A DNA stretch of 64,000 bases from JBBQKG01 sp038326655 (GCA_038326655.1 JBBQKG010000009.1:30453-94452); one strand, 5' to 3'. Numbered from the stretch's first letter, positions 30,848 through 39,777 are shown. Notes: generated by a model from the sequence alone, not told the origin. Program-made: numbers and translations.

Positions 30848-32013
30848 GTACGCACCGTCAACCTCTCCAGCAGGTCCCCGGCGATGCGCCGCGCGTCGGC
30901 GTCGACCTCGTAGAGGTCTTCGAAGCTCTGCAGCGGCTGGGCTCCGGTTGCCTCGAGCGTTCCGCCGATCACCCGCGCGATGTCGCCGAACGCGAGGCGG
31001 CGACCGAGGAACCCGCGCACCGCGACCTCGTTGGCGGCGTTGAGGGTGCACGGCGCCGTGCCGCCCGCCTCGGCGGCCTCGCGCGCGAGTCGGAGGCAGG
31101 GGAACGCGCCGGTGTCGGGCCGCTCGAAGGTGAGCCTGCCCACGGCGGCGAGGTCCAGCGTGTCCACCGGTACCTCCGCTCGCTCGGGGAAGTGGAGGGC
31201 GTAGGAGATCGGCACCCGCATGTCCGGATATCCCATGTGCGCGAGCGAAGCGCCGTCACACATATGGACCAGCGCATGGACGATCGACTCGGGGTGCACG
31301 ACGACCTCGATGTCGTCGTTGGCGAATCCGAACAGGTGGTGCGCCTCGATCAGCTCCAGGCCCTTGTTCATCAGGGTTGCCGAATCGATCGTGATCTTGC
31401 CGCCCATGTCCCAGGTCGGATGCGCGAGCGCCGCCTCGACCTCGACGTCGCGCAACTGCTCGGTGGTCATGCCGCGAAAGGGTCCGCCCGACGCGGTCAG
31501 GACCAGGCGGTCGACCGTGCCGGCCGCCTTTCCGATGCTTCCCGCGCGCAGCAGCTGGAAAAGCGCCGAATGCTCGGAGTCGACCGGGATCACGCGTGCG
31601 CCGGTGCCCTCGGCCAGCGCCGTCACCAGCTCGCCGCCCACGACGAGGCTCTCCTTGTTGGCAAGCGCGAGATCGATCCCCTCGGCGAGCGTCGCGACCG
31701 TCGGCGCCAGGCCCGCCGAGCCGACCAGGCCGTTGAGTACCAGGTCGGCCCCGGACTCGGCGATCAGCCGCAGCACGCCCTCGGGGCCTGGCAGGACCTC
31801 CCCACCCTTCCAGGCCCGCGCCGCCTCGTCGGCCGCATCGAGGTCCGCCACGGCCACGCGCTCGACCCCATGCTCGACCGCCTGCGCGAGCAGCCGCTCC
31901 CAACGGCTGGCCGCCGAGAGCCCCACGACCTCCAGCTCGTCGCTGTCTGCGACGACGGCGAGCGCCTGCCGCCCGACCGAGCCGGTCGCACCCAGAATCA
32001 AGAGCTTCCGCAT
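30844..32013 (-). CDS. dxr: 1-deoxy-D-xylulose-5-phosphate reductoisomerase
   Basis: 389 residues. The NADPH site is LLILGATGSVGRQAL at the N-terminus, LALANKESLVVGGELV follows, and metal and substrate residues lie in IPVDSEHSALFQLL and LTASGGPFRG. MNKGLELIEAHHLFG and NAANEVAVRGFL are further Dxr signatures. The enzyme converts DXP to MEP, the first committed step of the non-mevalonate pathway, in the cytosol. It lies between cdsA (52-nt gap) and rseP (4-nt overlap). Length is normal. Pathway partner ispG is at 25320-26573. Confidence 0.96.
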   Translation of the reverse strand: MRKLLILGATGSVGRQALAVVADSDELEVVGLSAASRWERLLAQAVEHGVERVAVADLDAADEAARAWKGGEVLPGPEGVLRLIAESGADLVLNGLVGSAGLAPTVATLAEGIDLALANKESLVVGGELVTALAEGTGARVIPVDSEHSALFQLLRAGSIGKAAGTVDRLVLTASGGPFRGMTTEQLRDVEVEAALAHPTWDMGGKITIDSATLMNKGLELIEAHHLFGFANDDIEVVVHPESIVHALVHMCDGASLAHMGYPDMRVPISYALHFPERAEVPVDTLDLAAVGRLTFERPDTGAFPCLRLAREAAEAGGTAPCTLNAANEVAVRGFLGRRLAFGDIARVIGGTLEATGAQPLQSFEDLYEVDADARRIAGDLLERLTVRT

Positions 32014-32064
32014 ACCGGCCCAGTCTAGGGACGCCTCCGAGTGCGGCCTCCCCGTCCAGCGCTG

Positions 32065-32895
32065 CTAGACCAGCAGCCTGGCGACGTAGTAGCCCACCAC
32101 GACCGTGAAGAAAGCGGCGTCGAGCCGGTCGAGCGCGCCGCCGTGCTCGCCGAAGAAGCGGCCGGTGTCCTTCACTCCCAGATCGCGCTTGATCAGCGAC
32201 TCGAACAGGTCGCCGAGCGGCGCCGCGAGCGACGCGCTGACACCGAGCGCGATCGCCTCGGTGCCCGACAGCCAGTCCTGGTAGAGACTCGCGAGCACGA
32301 CCGCACCTGTGCCCGCCAGCACGCCGGTGATCAGGCCCTCGACCGTCTTCGCCGGCGAGATGCGCGGCGCCAGTGGCCGCGTGCCCCATGCACGCCCACC
32401 GAAATACGCGGCGGTGTCCCCGATGAACGTCGCAAGCAGGACGTCGACGAGCAGCCCGTCGCCGTGATCGAGGCCACGGAGCAGCACGGCGTGCGCGAGC
32501 GCCATCCCGATCCAGAAGACACCGAGCAGCGTGACCGCGATCGAGAGCGTCACGTGGCGGCGGTCATGGCGCGACAGGACGAGCACGAACGTCAGCGCGA
32601 CGGAGCCCGCGGAGGCCAGCACGATCTGGAACTGATCGCCGTAGGCGGCCGCGAGTACGAGCGCCGCCGCGCCCGCAAAGCCGGCCAGCGTGACCGGCCG
32701 CACCGGCTGCAGCATCGTGAAGAGCTCGTGGAGCGAGACGAACGCGAGGCCGACCAGCGCCAGCGCGAACACCGTCCCACCGAAGTGGTTGATCGCCAGC
32801 GCGAACGCGATCCACGGCAGCGCGATCGTGATGCGCGCGCTGGTCGAGGCCCCCTGCCGGGGGCGCCGGACCGGTCTGGCGGCGGGCCTGCTCAC
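32065..32895 (-). CDS. cdsA: Phosphatidate cytidylyltransferase
   Basis: 276 residues with about eight hydrophobic helices. The CDP-DAG synthase signature is complete near the C-terminus: SLIKRDLGVKDTGRFFGEHGG followed by ALDR. The membrane motif TFIGDTAAYFGGRAWG is also conserved. The enzyme makes CDP-diacylglycerol from phosphatidate and CTP, the precursor for the phospholipid made by the CDP-alcohol phosphatidyltransferase at 16476-17111. The N-terminal 20 residues are Pro/Arg-rich and cytosolic. GTG 32895 overlaps the uppS stop by 4 nt. Confidence 0.93.
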   Translation of the reverse strand: MSRPAARPVRRPRQGASTSARITIALPWIAFALAINHFGGTVFALALVGLAFVSLHELFTMLQPVRPVTLAGFAGAAALVLAAAYGDQFQIVLASAGSVALTFVLVLSRHDRRHVTLSIAVTLLGVFWIGMALAHAVLLRGLDHGDGLLVDVLLATFIGDTAAYFGGRAWGTRPLAPRISPAKTVEGLITGVLAGTGAVVLASLYQDWLSGTEAIALGVSASLAAPLGDLFESLIKRDLGVKDTGRFFGEHGGALDRLDAAFFTVVVGYYVARLLV

Positions 32896-33560
32896 CGGCC
32901 CCCGAAGCGGTACTCCCGCGAGCCGAACGAGTCGAGCGCGCGCTCGAATTCCTCACGGTCGAAGTCGGGCCACATGCGGTCTGAGAAGTACAGCTCCGAG
33001 TAGGCCGCCTCCCACAGGAGGAAGTTCGAGAGCCGCAGCTCACCGCCCGTGCGGATGATCAGCTCCGGGTCCTCGAGGTCGGATGCGTACAGGTGGCGGC
33101 GGAACTCCTCCTCTCCGCCGCCGGAATAGCGCTCGGCGGCGTGCAGGATCTCGGCCCGCCCGCCGTAGTCGAACGCGACGAAGAGCGTCCGCGCCGTGTG
33201 GCGCGCGGTGAGCTGCTCGGCCCACTCGATCTCCTCGGCGATCTGGGGCGCGAACCGGTCACGGCGGCCGATGAAGCGCATCCGCACACCGTCCGAGTCC
33301 ATCTCCTGGGCCTCCCGGCGGATGCGCTCGAGGAAGAGGCTCATCAGCCCTGTCACCTCCTGGAGCGGCCGCGTCCAGTTCTCGGTCGAGAACGCATACA
33401 CCGTCAGCTGCTCGATCCCGAGGTCGCCCGCGAGCCTCACGGTCCGCTTGAGCGTCTCGGTGCCCGCCCGGTGGCCCTCCGTGACTCCGAGCCCGCGAGC
33501 CTTTGCCCAGCGGGCGTTTCCGTCCATGACGATCGCCACGTAACGGGGGCGACCGCTCAT
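32892..33560 (-). CDS. uppS: Isoprenyl diphosphate synthase (undecaprenyl type)
   Basis: 222 residues of the cis-prenyltransferase family. Conserved regions include VAIVMDGNARWAKARGL (catalytic Asp), GHRAGTETLKR, LTVYAFSTENW, and the C-terminal DPELIIRTGGELRLSNFLLWEAAYSELYF. It condenses isopentenyl diphosphates onto FPP to give undecaprenyl diphosphate, the lipid carrier for cell-wall precursors. It is slightly shorter than the 240-250 residues typical of UppS. The gene overlaps frr upstream and cdsA downstream by 4 nt each, fitting a coupled translation/envelope operon. Confidence 0.95.
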   Translation of the reverse strand: MSGRPRYVAIVMDGNARWAKARGLGVTEGHRAGTETLKRTVRLAGDLGIEQLTVYAFSTENWTRPLQEVTGLMSLFLERIRREAQEMDSDGVRMRFIGRRDRFAPQIAEEIEWAEQLTARHTARTLFVAFDYGGRAEILHAAERYSGGGEEEFRRHLYASDLEDPELIIRTGGELRLSNFLLWEAAYSELYFSDRMWPDFDREEFERALDSFGSREYRFGGR

Positions 33561-34114
33561 CCGCGCAGTATCTCTTCTTCCTTGCCCTTCAGCAGCTCCT
33601 CGATCTCGGTCACCCGGGCGTCCGTCTGCTTCTGGAGGTCCGCCTCGGCGCGCCGCTCCTCGTCCTCCCCGACCTCGCCCTCCTTGCGCAGCTCACGCAG
33701 GTCTTGCATGCAGTCGCGACGGACGTTGCGCAGCGCAACGCGACCTTCCTCGGCGAGCCCGTGGACCACCCGGACCAGCTCCTTGCGGCGCTCCTCGGTC
33801 AGCTCGGGGATCGCGAGCCGGATCAGGTTGCCGTCGTTCGACGGCGTCAGGCCGAGATCGGATTCCAGGATCGCCTTCTCGATCTGCTTGATCGAGGACT
33901 TGTCGTAGGGGGTGATGCTGAGCAGCCGGGCGTCGGTCGCGGCGATCGTCGCGAGCTGCTTCAGCGGCGTGCTGGCGCCGTAGTAGTCGACCTGCACGCG
34001 GTCGAGCAGTTGCGGTGACGCGCGGCCCGTGCGCACGGTCGCAAACTCGTGTCGCGTCGCATCGATCGACTTGCCCATCCGTTCCCGAGCATCCTCGAGC
34101 AGCTCCTTGATCAC
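33557..34114 (-). CDS. frr: Ribosome recycling factor
   Basis: 185 residues, the standard RRF length. Sequences such as HEFATVRTGRASPQLLDRVQVDYYGASTPLKQLATI and the C-terminal RRAEADLQKQTDARVTEIEELLKGKEEEIL are diagnostic. The protein splits post-termination ribosomes together with EF-G. It begins at GTG 34114, overlapping the pyrH stop by 4 nt, and its stop overlaps the uppS ATG. Confidence 0.97.
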   Translation of the reverse strand: MIKELLEDARERMGKSIDATRHEFATVRTGRASPQLLDRVQVDYYGASTPLKQLATIAATDARLLSITPYDKSSIKQIEKAILESDLGLTPSNDGNLIRLAIPELTEERRKELVRVVHGLAEEGRVALRNVRRDCMQDLRELRKEGEVGEDEERRAEADLQKQTDARVTEIEELLKGKEEEILRG

Positions 34115-34851
34115 GTCGCCACCACCGTGCCGACGCGCTCGCCGCAGACGATGCGGTCGATGTTCTCCTCGTCGGCCATGTTGAAGACGTAGATCGGAAG
34201 GCCGTTGTCGCGGCAGAGCGCGAGTGCGGTCGAGTCCATCACCTTCAGATTCCGCTCGATCGCCTCGTGGTGCGTGATGTTCGGGAGGAAGGTCGCATCC
34301 GAGTGTTGGCGCGGATCCATGTCGTACACCCCCTCGACGTCGTTCTTTGCCATCAGGATCGCCTCGGCGTGGATCTCCAGGGCGCGCAGCGCCGCGGCCG
34401 TGTCGGTCGTGAAAAACGGGTTGCCGGTGCCGGCCGCGAAGATCACGACGCGCCCGCGCTCCAGGTGGCGCATCGCGCGGCGGCGGATGTATGGCTCGGC
34501 CACCTCAGAGATCGTGATCGCCGACTGGACGCGAGTCGTCACGCCCTCGTGCTCGAGCGCGTCCTGCATCGCAAGCGCATTCAGGACCGTGGCGAGCATG
34601 CCCATGTAGTCGGCGCTGGCGCGGTCCATGCCGCGGGCGGTGCCCTCCAGGCCGCGGTAGATGTTCCCTCCGCCGACCACGATCGCGACCTCGACCCCCC
34701 GGTCGTGGACGCGCTTCACGGTGCGGGCGATGCCGTGGATGCGATCCGCGTCGACTCCGTAGGACAGAGGCCCGAGGAGCGCCTCGCCCGAGAGCTTCAG
34801 CAGGATTCGGCGGAAGGCGGGTTTCCCGTCACCCTCGACCACGTGCGACAC
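34111..34851 (-). CDS. pyrH: Uridylate kinase
   Basis: 246 residues. The amino-acid-kinase fold is shown by RRILLKLSGEALLG, EVAIVVGGGNIYRG, DYMGMLATVLNALAMQDAL and VIFAAGTGNPFFTTDTAAALRA. The final segment contains ALCRDNGLPIYVFN. It phosphorylates UMP to UDP as a hexamer. The GTG start at 34851 lies 9 nt after the tsf stop. Position between tsf and frr is the conserved bacterial order. Confidence 0.97.
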   Translation of the reverse strand: MSHVVEGDGKPAFRRILLKLSGEALLGPLSYGVDADRIHGIARTVKRVHDRGVEVAIVVGGGNIYRGLEGTARGMDRASADYMGMLATVLNALAMQDALEHEGVTTRVQSAITISEVAEPYIRRRAMRHLERGRVVIFAAGTGNPFFTTDTAAALRALEIHAEAILMAKNDVEGVYDMDPRQHSDATFLPNITHHEAIERNLKVMDSTALALCRDNGLPIYVFNMADEENIDRIVCGERVGTVVAT

Positions 34852-34860
34852 GTGCGGATC

Positions 34861-35460
34861 CTAACCGCCGACCTGGAACCGGGCGAATCGCCTGATCACG
34901 ACGTTCTCGCCGGTCTTGGCGGAGATGTCGGCGCGCAGCTGCTCGATCGTCCGGCCCTCGTGCTTGTCCGGGTTGACGTGGGGCTGCTCGAGAAGCACGA
35001 CCTCCTCGAGCCATTTGCGAAGCCGTCCCTCGGTCATCTTCTGCTGGACCGCGGCCGGCTTGGAGTCGTCGGCCTGCTGCGCGAGCACGCGCCGCTCCGC
35101 CTCCAGCTCCTCCGGGGGCACGTGGTCTTCCGACACCCAGCGCGGCGCGGCCGCCGCGACGTGCAGCGCGACGTCGCGTGCAAACTCGCGGAACTCGTCG
35201 TTGCGGGCCACGAAGTCGGTCTCGCAGTTGACCTCCACGATCACGCCGATGCGGTCGTTGGAGTGGACATAGCTCGAGACCATGCCCTCGGCGGCCTCGC
35301 GCTCACCGCGCTTGGCGGCCTTCGCCTGGCCCTTGACACGGAGGATCTCGACGGCCTTCTCGGTGTCACCGCTCGACTCCTCGAGGGCACGCTTGCACTC
35401 CATCATCCCCGCGCCGGTGCGCTCGCGCAGCACCTTGACGTCGCCGGCGGTGACGGTCAT
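34861..35460 (-). CDS. tsf: Translation elongation factor Ts
   Basis: 199 residues. The N-terminal UBA-like domain reads VKVLRERTGAGMMECKRALEE, and the core dimerisation region includes VNCETDFVARNDEFREFARDVALHVAAAAPRWV, the nucleotide-exchange element TDFV. The protein is of the short class, about 200 residues like Thermus EF-Ts, lacking the coiled-coil insertion of E. coli (283). It regenerates EF-Tu-GTP. ATG 35460 overlaps the rpsB stop by 4 nt, so it is coupled to rpsB. Confidence 0.97.
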   Translation of the reverse strand: MTVTAGDVKVLRERTGAGMMECKRALEESSGDTEKAVEILRVKGQAKAAKRGEREAAEGMVSSYVHSNDRIGVIVEVNCETDFVARNDEFREFARDVALHVAAAAPRWVSEDHVPPEELEAERRVLAQQADDSKPAAVQQKMTEGRLRKWLEEVVLLEQPHVNPDKHEGRTIEQLRADISAKTGENVVIRRFARFQVGG

Positions 35461-36404
35461 TGCCCGTTCCCCGGCTGCTCTGTGCCGACCTGCTGGGCCG
35501 GCGCGGCGGCGGCGTCGCCCCCCGCGGCCGCGCCGCGCTCGCCGGGCGTCGTGTCGGCGACGCCGGCCTGGGCCTCGGCACGCGCCTCCTCGGCCTCGCG
35601 CTTGGCCTGTTCTTCCGCCTCGCGCTTTGCCTGCGCCTCGGCCGCCACGCGCGCACGTTCCTCGGCTTCGCGGCGCTCGGCCTCCTCCGCATCCCGGCGA
35701 GCCTGCTCCTGGCGAAGCCAGCGCGCCCGGCCGTCGGCGGCCGCCTTGCCGATCGTCCTGATCACGACGTCGTTGGATCGAATCGCGTCGTCATTCCCGG
35801 GGACCACGAAGTCGACTTGCTCGGGGTCGCAGTTCGTGTCCACGAGGCCGATCGTTGAAATGTTGAGGCGGGCAGCCTCACGCACCGCGATCTCCTCGAC
35901 CTTCAAGTCGGTCACGAACAGCGCGTCCGGCAGGCGGTCCATGCCCGCGACGCCGCTGAGGTTGGTCTCGAGCTTGTGCAGCTCTGCCTCCATCGACATG
36001 CGCTCCTTCGTCGGAAGCAGCTCGAGCCGGCCCTCCTTCGAGAGATCGCGCAGCTCGTGCAGGCGGGCGATGCGATTGCGCATCGTTTGGAAGTTGGTGA
36101 GCAGGCCGCCAAGCCAGCGCTCGTTGACGTGGAGCATGCCGGCCTCCTCGGCGATCTCCTTGATCGTGTCCTTCGCCTGCTTCTTCGTCCCGACGAACAG
36201 GATCAGGCCACCGCGAGAGGCGAGGTCCTCCGCGAACGCGCGGGCGCGCTCGAGCAGGACGACCGTCTGCAGCAGGTCGATGATGTAGATCCCGTCGCGC
36301 TCCCCGAAGATGTAGCGGCGCATCTTGGGATGCCAGCGGCGCGTCTGGTGCCCGAAGTGGACGCCGGATTCGAGCAGCTCTCTGATGCCTACTTCAGTTG
36401 CCAT
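35457..36404 (-). CDS. rpsB: 30S ribosomal protein S2 with acidic/alanine-rich C-terminal extension
   Basis: 315 residues. The S2 core (1 to about 225) is evident from LLESGVHFGHQTRRWHPKMRRYIFGERDGIYIIDL, ILFVGTKKQAKDTI and PDALFVTDL. From about residue 226 a tail of some 90 residues follows. First it is a charged Arg/Glu/Ala heptad-like helix (AEEAERREAEERARVAAEAQ), then a Gly/Ala/Pro stretch. Typical S2 is 240-280 residues, so the tail is long. It heads the rpsB-tsf-pyrH-frr-uppS-cdsA-dxr-rseP chain. Its leader carries a strong hairpin. Confidence 0.96.
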   Translation of the reverse strand: MATEVGIRELLESGVHFGHQTRRWHPKMRRYIFGERDGIYIIDLLQTVVLLERARAFAEDLASRGGLILFVGTKKQAKDTIKEIAEEAGMLHVNERWLGGLLTNFQTMRNRIARLHELRDLSKEGRLELLPTKERMSMEAELHKLETNLSGVAGMDRLPDALFVTDLKVEEIAVREAARLNISTIGLVDTNCDPEQVDFVVPGNDDAIRSNDVVIRTIGKAAADGRARWLRQEQARRDAEEAERREAEERARVAAEAQAKREAEEQAKREAEEARAEAQAGVADTTPGERGAAAGGDAAAAPAQQVGTEQPGNGQ

Positions 36405-36535
36405 TCGGTTCCCTTTGGTAGTTGATGCGTTTCGAGAACCGGTCTGGCAAGCAACGCGAGACCCGGCACGAGGGCCGGGCAGGGATCGCGGTCGCCGGAC
36501 CGGGGAGTTTCCAGTGACCCCGCGCAGTTTACGCG
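36405..36535 (-). promoter_or_regulatory. rpsB promoter and leader with hairpin
   Basis: On the minus strand a TAAACT hexamer (36528-36533) could be the -10, giving a leader of roughly 120 nt. CCCGGC (36462-36467) and GCCGGG (36474-36479) form a 6-bp stem with a 6-nt loop inside this leader. A long structured leader before rpsB is expected where S2 represses its own operon, but no known rpsB leader family was recognised. -35 is not evident. Confidence 0.35.
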
Positions 36536-36597
36536 AGTTGCGCGGCCCGTCCGGGTTTTAGCTCCGCGGATTGCGGCAGCTCCGCGCCGAGGCGCCG

Positions 36598-37494
36598 TCA
36601 GGCCGGCTCGGACTCGGCACGCGCGAGCGCGCCGGCGAGGTCGGCGGGCAGCGGTGAAGCCGCCTCGATCGGGGCCGGCTCGCCCGAGTAGCCGAACGCG
36701 AGCCGCGCGCTGTGGAGGAACTGTCGCCGCAGGCCGAGCGCCGCGGGGCCGCCGTACGCGCGGTCGCCGGCGAGCGGATGCCCGATCGCGGTGAAGTGGG
36801 CGCGGATCTGGTGCGTGCGGCCGGTGTCGAGCCACGCCCGCACGAGCGTGTAGCCGTCGAGGAAGCGGACGACCTCGAAGTGCGTGCGCGCGTCGCGCTG
36901 CCCGGCGCCGCCGACCGACATCCGGGTCCGATCGCGTGGGGACCGGCCGAGCGGCGCCTCGATCGTGCCCGTGCGCGAGCCCAGCCGCCCCCTGGCGAGC
37001 GCAAGGTATTCGCGCTCCACCTTCCGTGCCTGGATCAGCTGCTGAAGCTCGTCTCGGACGGCCTCGCGCTTTGCGATCAGCATCAGGCCAGAGGTGTCAC
37101 GGTCGAGGCGGTGCACGGCATACGGGGTCCATGCCTCTCCCGCCCGCTCGGCGAGAAGCTCGACCAGCGTCACGCCGCGGTGGCCGGGCGCCGGGTGCAC
37201 CACCAGGCCGGGCGGCTTGTCCACGATCAGGAGGTCGTCGTTCTCTTGGGCGATTCGCGGCTCCGGCGGGGCCGGCAGGGGCGCGCTCGGCTGCTCATGG
37301 GCGGCGACCGTGACCTGCTCACCGCCTCGCAAGCGGTAGCTCTTGGGCCGCGGCTCGCCGCCCACCAGCACCGCACCGCTGTCGATCAGCGCAGCGGCGG
37401 CGGCGCGCGAGCATTCGGCCAGCGCGTCCGCCAGCCAAACGTCGAGCCGCCGTCCCGCCGCCTCCGCGGGAACGTCCAGCTCACCGGTTCGCAT
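36598..37494 (-). CDS. RluA-family rRNA pseudouridine synthase (RluD-like)
   Basis: 298 residues. An N-terminal S4-like RNA-binding domain (about 1-70: GRRLDVWLADAL, AAAALIDSGAVLVGG) precedes the catalytic domain. This contains AVHRLDRDTSGLMLIAK with the catalytic Asp in HRLDxxTSG, DDLLIVDKPPGLVVHPAPGH, and TGRTHQIRAHFTAIGHPLAGDRAYGG. RluD-type enzymes modify 23S rRNA helix 69. It overlaps lspA by 14 nt and is the last gene of the sepF-proC-yggT-lspA-rluD run, the conserved order in many Gram-positives. Confidence 0.93.
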   Translation of the reverse strand: MRTGELDVPAEAAGRRLDVWLADALAECSRAAAAALIDSGAVLVGGEPRPKSYRLRGGEQVTVAAHEQPSAPLPAPPEPRIAQENDDLLIVDKPPGLVVHPAPGHRGVTLVELLAERAGEAWTPYAVHRLDRDTSGLMLIAKREAVRDELQQLIQARKVEREYLALARGRLGSRTGTIEAPLGRSPRDRTRMSVGGAGQRDARTHFEVVRFLDGYTLVRAWLDTGRTHQIRAHFTAIGHPLAGDRAYGGPAALGLRRQFLHSARLAFGYSGEPAPIEAASPLPADLAGALARAESEPA

Positions 37495-37951
37495 CGGGCT
37501 CCTCCTCGGGCGTCAGGAGCATCAACGCGAGCCAGGCCACGCCGCACACGATCGCGACGTCGGCGAGGTTGAACGCGGGCCACAACGGTGGGTCGATGAA
37601 GTCGATCGCGGCCCCGATCCGGACGCGGTCGGTGAGATTGCCGAGTGCACCGCCGACCACCAGACCGACCACGAGCCACAGGCCCGGGCGCCTTGCGTGC
37701 AGCGCGAAGTAGGCGACCAGCAGGGCAATCGTCACGATCGTGACGATCACGACGAGGTCGCCGCCGCCTCCGAAGAGCCCGAACGCGACGCCGCTGTTCC
37801 GCACGTTCGTGAGGTCGATCCCGAAGATGATCTGCTTGGGATCGCCCGGGTCCACGATCGATATCGCGATCTGCTTCGTGACCTGGTCGAGCGCGAGCAC
37901 GAGCGCCGCACACGTCAGCGCCCACGCCCACGCGGTCAGCCGTGACTTCAC
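37481..37951 (-). CDS. lspA: Lipoprotein signal peptidase II
   Basis: 156 residues with four membrane helices. The catalytic aspartates lie in GGALGNLTDRVRIGAAIDFID and FNLADVAI, and NVRNSGVAFGLF is also conserved. The enzyme cleaves diacylated prolipoprotein signal peptides in the cytoplasmic membrane. GTG 37951 starts 11 nt after the yggT stop, and its 3' end overlaps the pseudouridine synthase gene by 14 nt. Length is normal. Confidence 0.95.
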   Translation of the reverse strand: MKSRLTAWAWALTCAALVLALDQVTKQIAISIVDPGDPKQIIFGIDLTNVRNSGVAFGLFGGGGDLVVIVTIVTIALLVAYFALHARRPGLWLVVGLVVGGALGNLTDRVRIGAAIDFIDPPLWPAFNLADVAIVCGVAWLALMLLTPEEEPDANR

Positions 37952-37962
37952 TCGGCCGTCCG

Positions 37963-38268
37963 TCAGGGCTGGATCAGTCCGACCACGATGCTCCGCAGGA
38001 TGAGGAGCACGAACACGGCGATCATCGGACTCAGGTCGAACGCGAAGCCGCCGCCGCCGATCGGCGGAAGGATGCGGCGAAAGAGGTTGAGGAACGGGTC
38101 GGTGACCTCGTGGATGAAGCCGACCACGGCGCTCAGGATCCGGTTGTAGGGCATCCGCGGGATCCAGCTCAGCAGGATGCGCGCGAAGATCAGGATGATG
38201 TAGACCAGGAAGAGCTTGTCGACGTAGTCGGCAATGTCGGACCGGGAGAGCGCCGCGAGGAGCGTCAT
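37963..38268 (-). CDS. YggT family membrane protein
   Basis: 101 residues with two hydrophobic segments. The family core reads LLSWIPRMPYNRILSAVVGFIHEVTDPFLNLFRRILPPIGG, followed by FDLSPMIAVFVLLILRSIV. YggT (YlmG) proteins sit next to division genes in many bacteria and are implicated in septum or nucleoid organisation and turgor responses. The ATG overlaps the proC stop by 4 nt. Confidence 0.92.
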   Translation of the reverse strand: MTLLAALSRSDIADYVDKLFLVYIILIFARILLSWIPRMPYNRILSAVVGFIHEVTDPFLNLFRRILPPIGGGGFAFDLSPMIAVFVLLILRSIVVGLIQP

Positions 38269-39089
38269 CTCGAGTCGCCTTGACCGGGTGCCGACTCTGC
38301 CGCGCGCGCCTTCACGACGACCGCCTCGACGGCGTCCGCGAACGCTGCACGCAGGCCGTTTCGCTCGAGTGCCGCGAGACCGGCCGCGGTGACCCCGCCG
38401 GGTGAGGTGACCTGGCGTCTGAGCGAGGCCGCGTCTCCGTGGCGGCGCGCCAACAGCGCGGCCGAGCCAGCCATGGTGCTGATCGCGAGCCGCGAGGCCT
38501 GCGCAGCGGTGAGGCCCTGGGCGACACCGGCATCGGTCAGCGCTTCGATCACGATCGCCATGAATGCCGGACCGGCGCCCGAGATCGCGGTGGCGGCGTC
38601 CATCAGGCGCTCCTCCACCGGCACCAGCTCGCCGAGCAGCCCGAACAGGTCGAGCAGGTCACGTTCGGTGCGCTCGTCGAGTGCCGCACTCGAGGCGTAG
38701 CAGAAGGTGCCGTGCCGAACCTCGGCCGCAACGTTGGGCATGAACCGGAGTATCGGGGTTCCCTCGCCGAGGGCCGCCTCGAGCGCGGCGATCCCGGTCG
38801 CTCCCAGGATCGAGACCACCGGCAGGCGGCGCTCGGCCACGGGCACGCGCACGTCCTCCGCGACGGGAGGCAACGCGGCCGGCTTCATCGCGAGCACGAT
38901 CAGGTCGGCCCGTTCCGCCAGCTCGCGGTTGGACCCGGCCTGCCGCCCGCCGACCTCCTCGGCAAGCCGGCGTGCGCGGTCCTCGTCGGCGTCGCTGAAG
39001 ACGATCTCGTCGGGCCCCGCCTCTGCGGACGCCCAGCCCCGTGCAAGCGCGCCCGCCATGTTTCCAGCACCGATGAGTCCGACGATCAA
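38265..39089 (-). CDS. proC: Pyrroline-5-carboxylate reductase
   Basis: 274 residues. The Rossmann NAD(P)H site is VGLIGAGNMAGALARGW. The C-terminal dimerisation region contains AATAISGAGPAFMAIVIEALTDAGVAQGL and QVTSPGGVTAAGLAALE, the P5CR signature. It makes proline from pyrroline-5-carboxylate in the cytosol. It lies between sepF and yggT as in other actinobacteria and firmicutes. Confidence 0.95.
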   Translation of the reverse strand: MIVGLIGAGNMAGALARGWASAEAGPDEIVFSDADEDRARRLAEEVGGRQAGSNRELAERADLIVLAMKPAALPPVAEDVRVPVAERRLPVVSILGATGIAALEAALGEGTPILRFMPNVAAEVRHGTFCYASSAALDERTERDLLDLFGLLGELVPVEERLMDAATAISGAGPAFMAIVIEALTDAGVAQGLTAAQASRLAISTMAGSAALLARRHGDAASLRRQVTSPGGVTAAGLAALERNGLRAAFADAVEAVVVKARAAESAPGQGDSR

Positions 39090-39132
39090 GGTAGGCGCCG
39101 CCGCTGATCGTGACCCGCGGAGCCGGTCACGA

Positions 39133-39672
39133 TCAGCTCTGGTTGAAGAAGCCCTTCTCCAGCAGCCGGGCTCGCTCCTCCGCGGAGACCTCGACGTTGC
39201 GCGGCGTGAGCAGGAAGACCTTGTCGGCGATCCGCTGCATGCCGCCGTCGAGCGCGTAGGTGAGCCCGCTCGCGAAGTCGATGAGGCGCTTGGAGAGGTC
39301 GGTGTCGGCGCCCTGGAGGTTGAGGATCACCGGGATCGAGTCCTTGAACTTGTCGGCGATCTGCTGGGCGTCGTTGAAGTTCTTCGGTACGACCAGATGC
39401 ACGCGAACCTGCTCGCCCGCCCGGCCGTTGCCGACCGAGCGCAGCACGCGCGTCTGTGCGCCGCCGCCCGGGGAGTCGTCGGCGAAGATGTCGTCGATCT
39501 CGTCACGGCGGCGGCCCCCGACGCGGCGGACCTGCTCGCGGGTCCGATAGCGCTCTTCGAGCTCGGCTTCGGGCTCGAAGTCGCCCCCACCGCCGTCGTC
39601 GTCGACGTACTGGTCGTCCTCGACGAGGCCGAAGTACTGGAGCGCGCGGTGCCAGGTGTCGCGAAAGGCCAT
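39133..39672 (-). CDS. sepF: Cell division protein SepF
   Basis: 179 residues. The N-terminal MAFRDTWHRALQYFGLVED is the amphipathic membrane-binding helix, followed by an acidic, disordered linker. The C-terminal SepF domain (about 85-170) reads VRVHLVVPKNFNDAQQIADKFKDSIPVILNLQGADTDLSKRLIDFASGLTYALDGGMQRIADKVFLLTP. It anchors FtsZ rings to the membrane in bacteria lacking FtsA. It lies 105 nt downstream of the yggS stop and 43 nt upstream of proC. Confidence 0.95.
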   Translation of the reverse strand: MAFRDTWHRALQYFGLVEDDQYVDDDGGGGDFEPEAELEERYRTREQVRRVGGRRRDEIDDIFADDSPGGGAQTRVLRSVGNGRAGEQVRVHLVVPKNFNDAQQIADKFKDSIPVILNLQGADTDLSKRLIDFASGLTYALDGGMQRIADKVFLLTPRNVEVSAEERARLLEKGFFNQS

Positions 39673-39777
39673 GGTCAGATCTCAGCTATCAGATGCCACG
39701 AGTCGGGCAGGGTTGCCGGGTGGTTCGCCTGATTCGCAACAAATCCTTCAGTTTCCGGCTCCTATTCAATCATCCGG

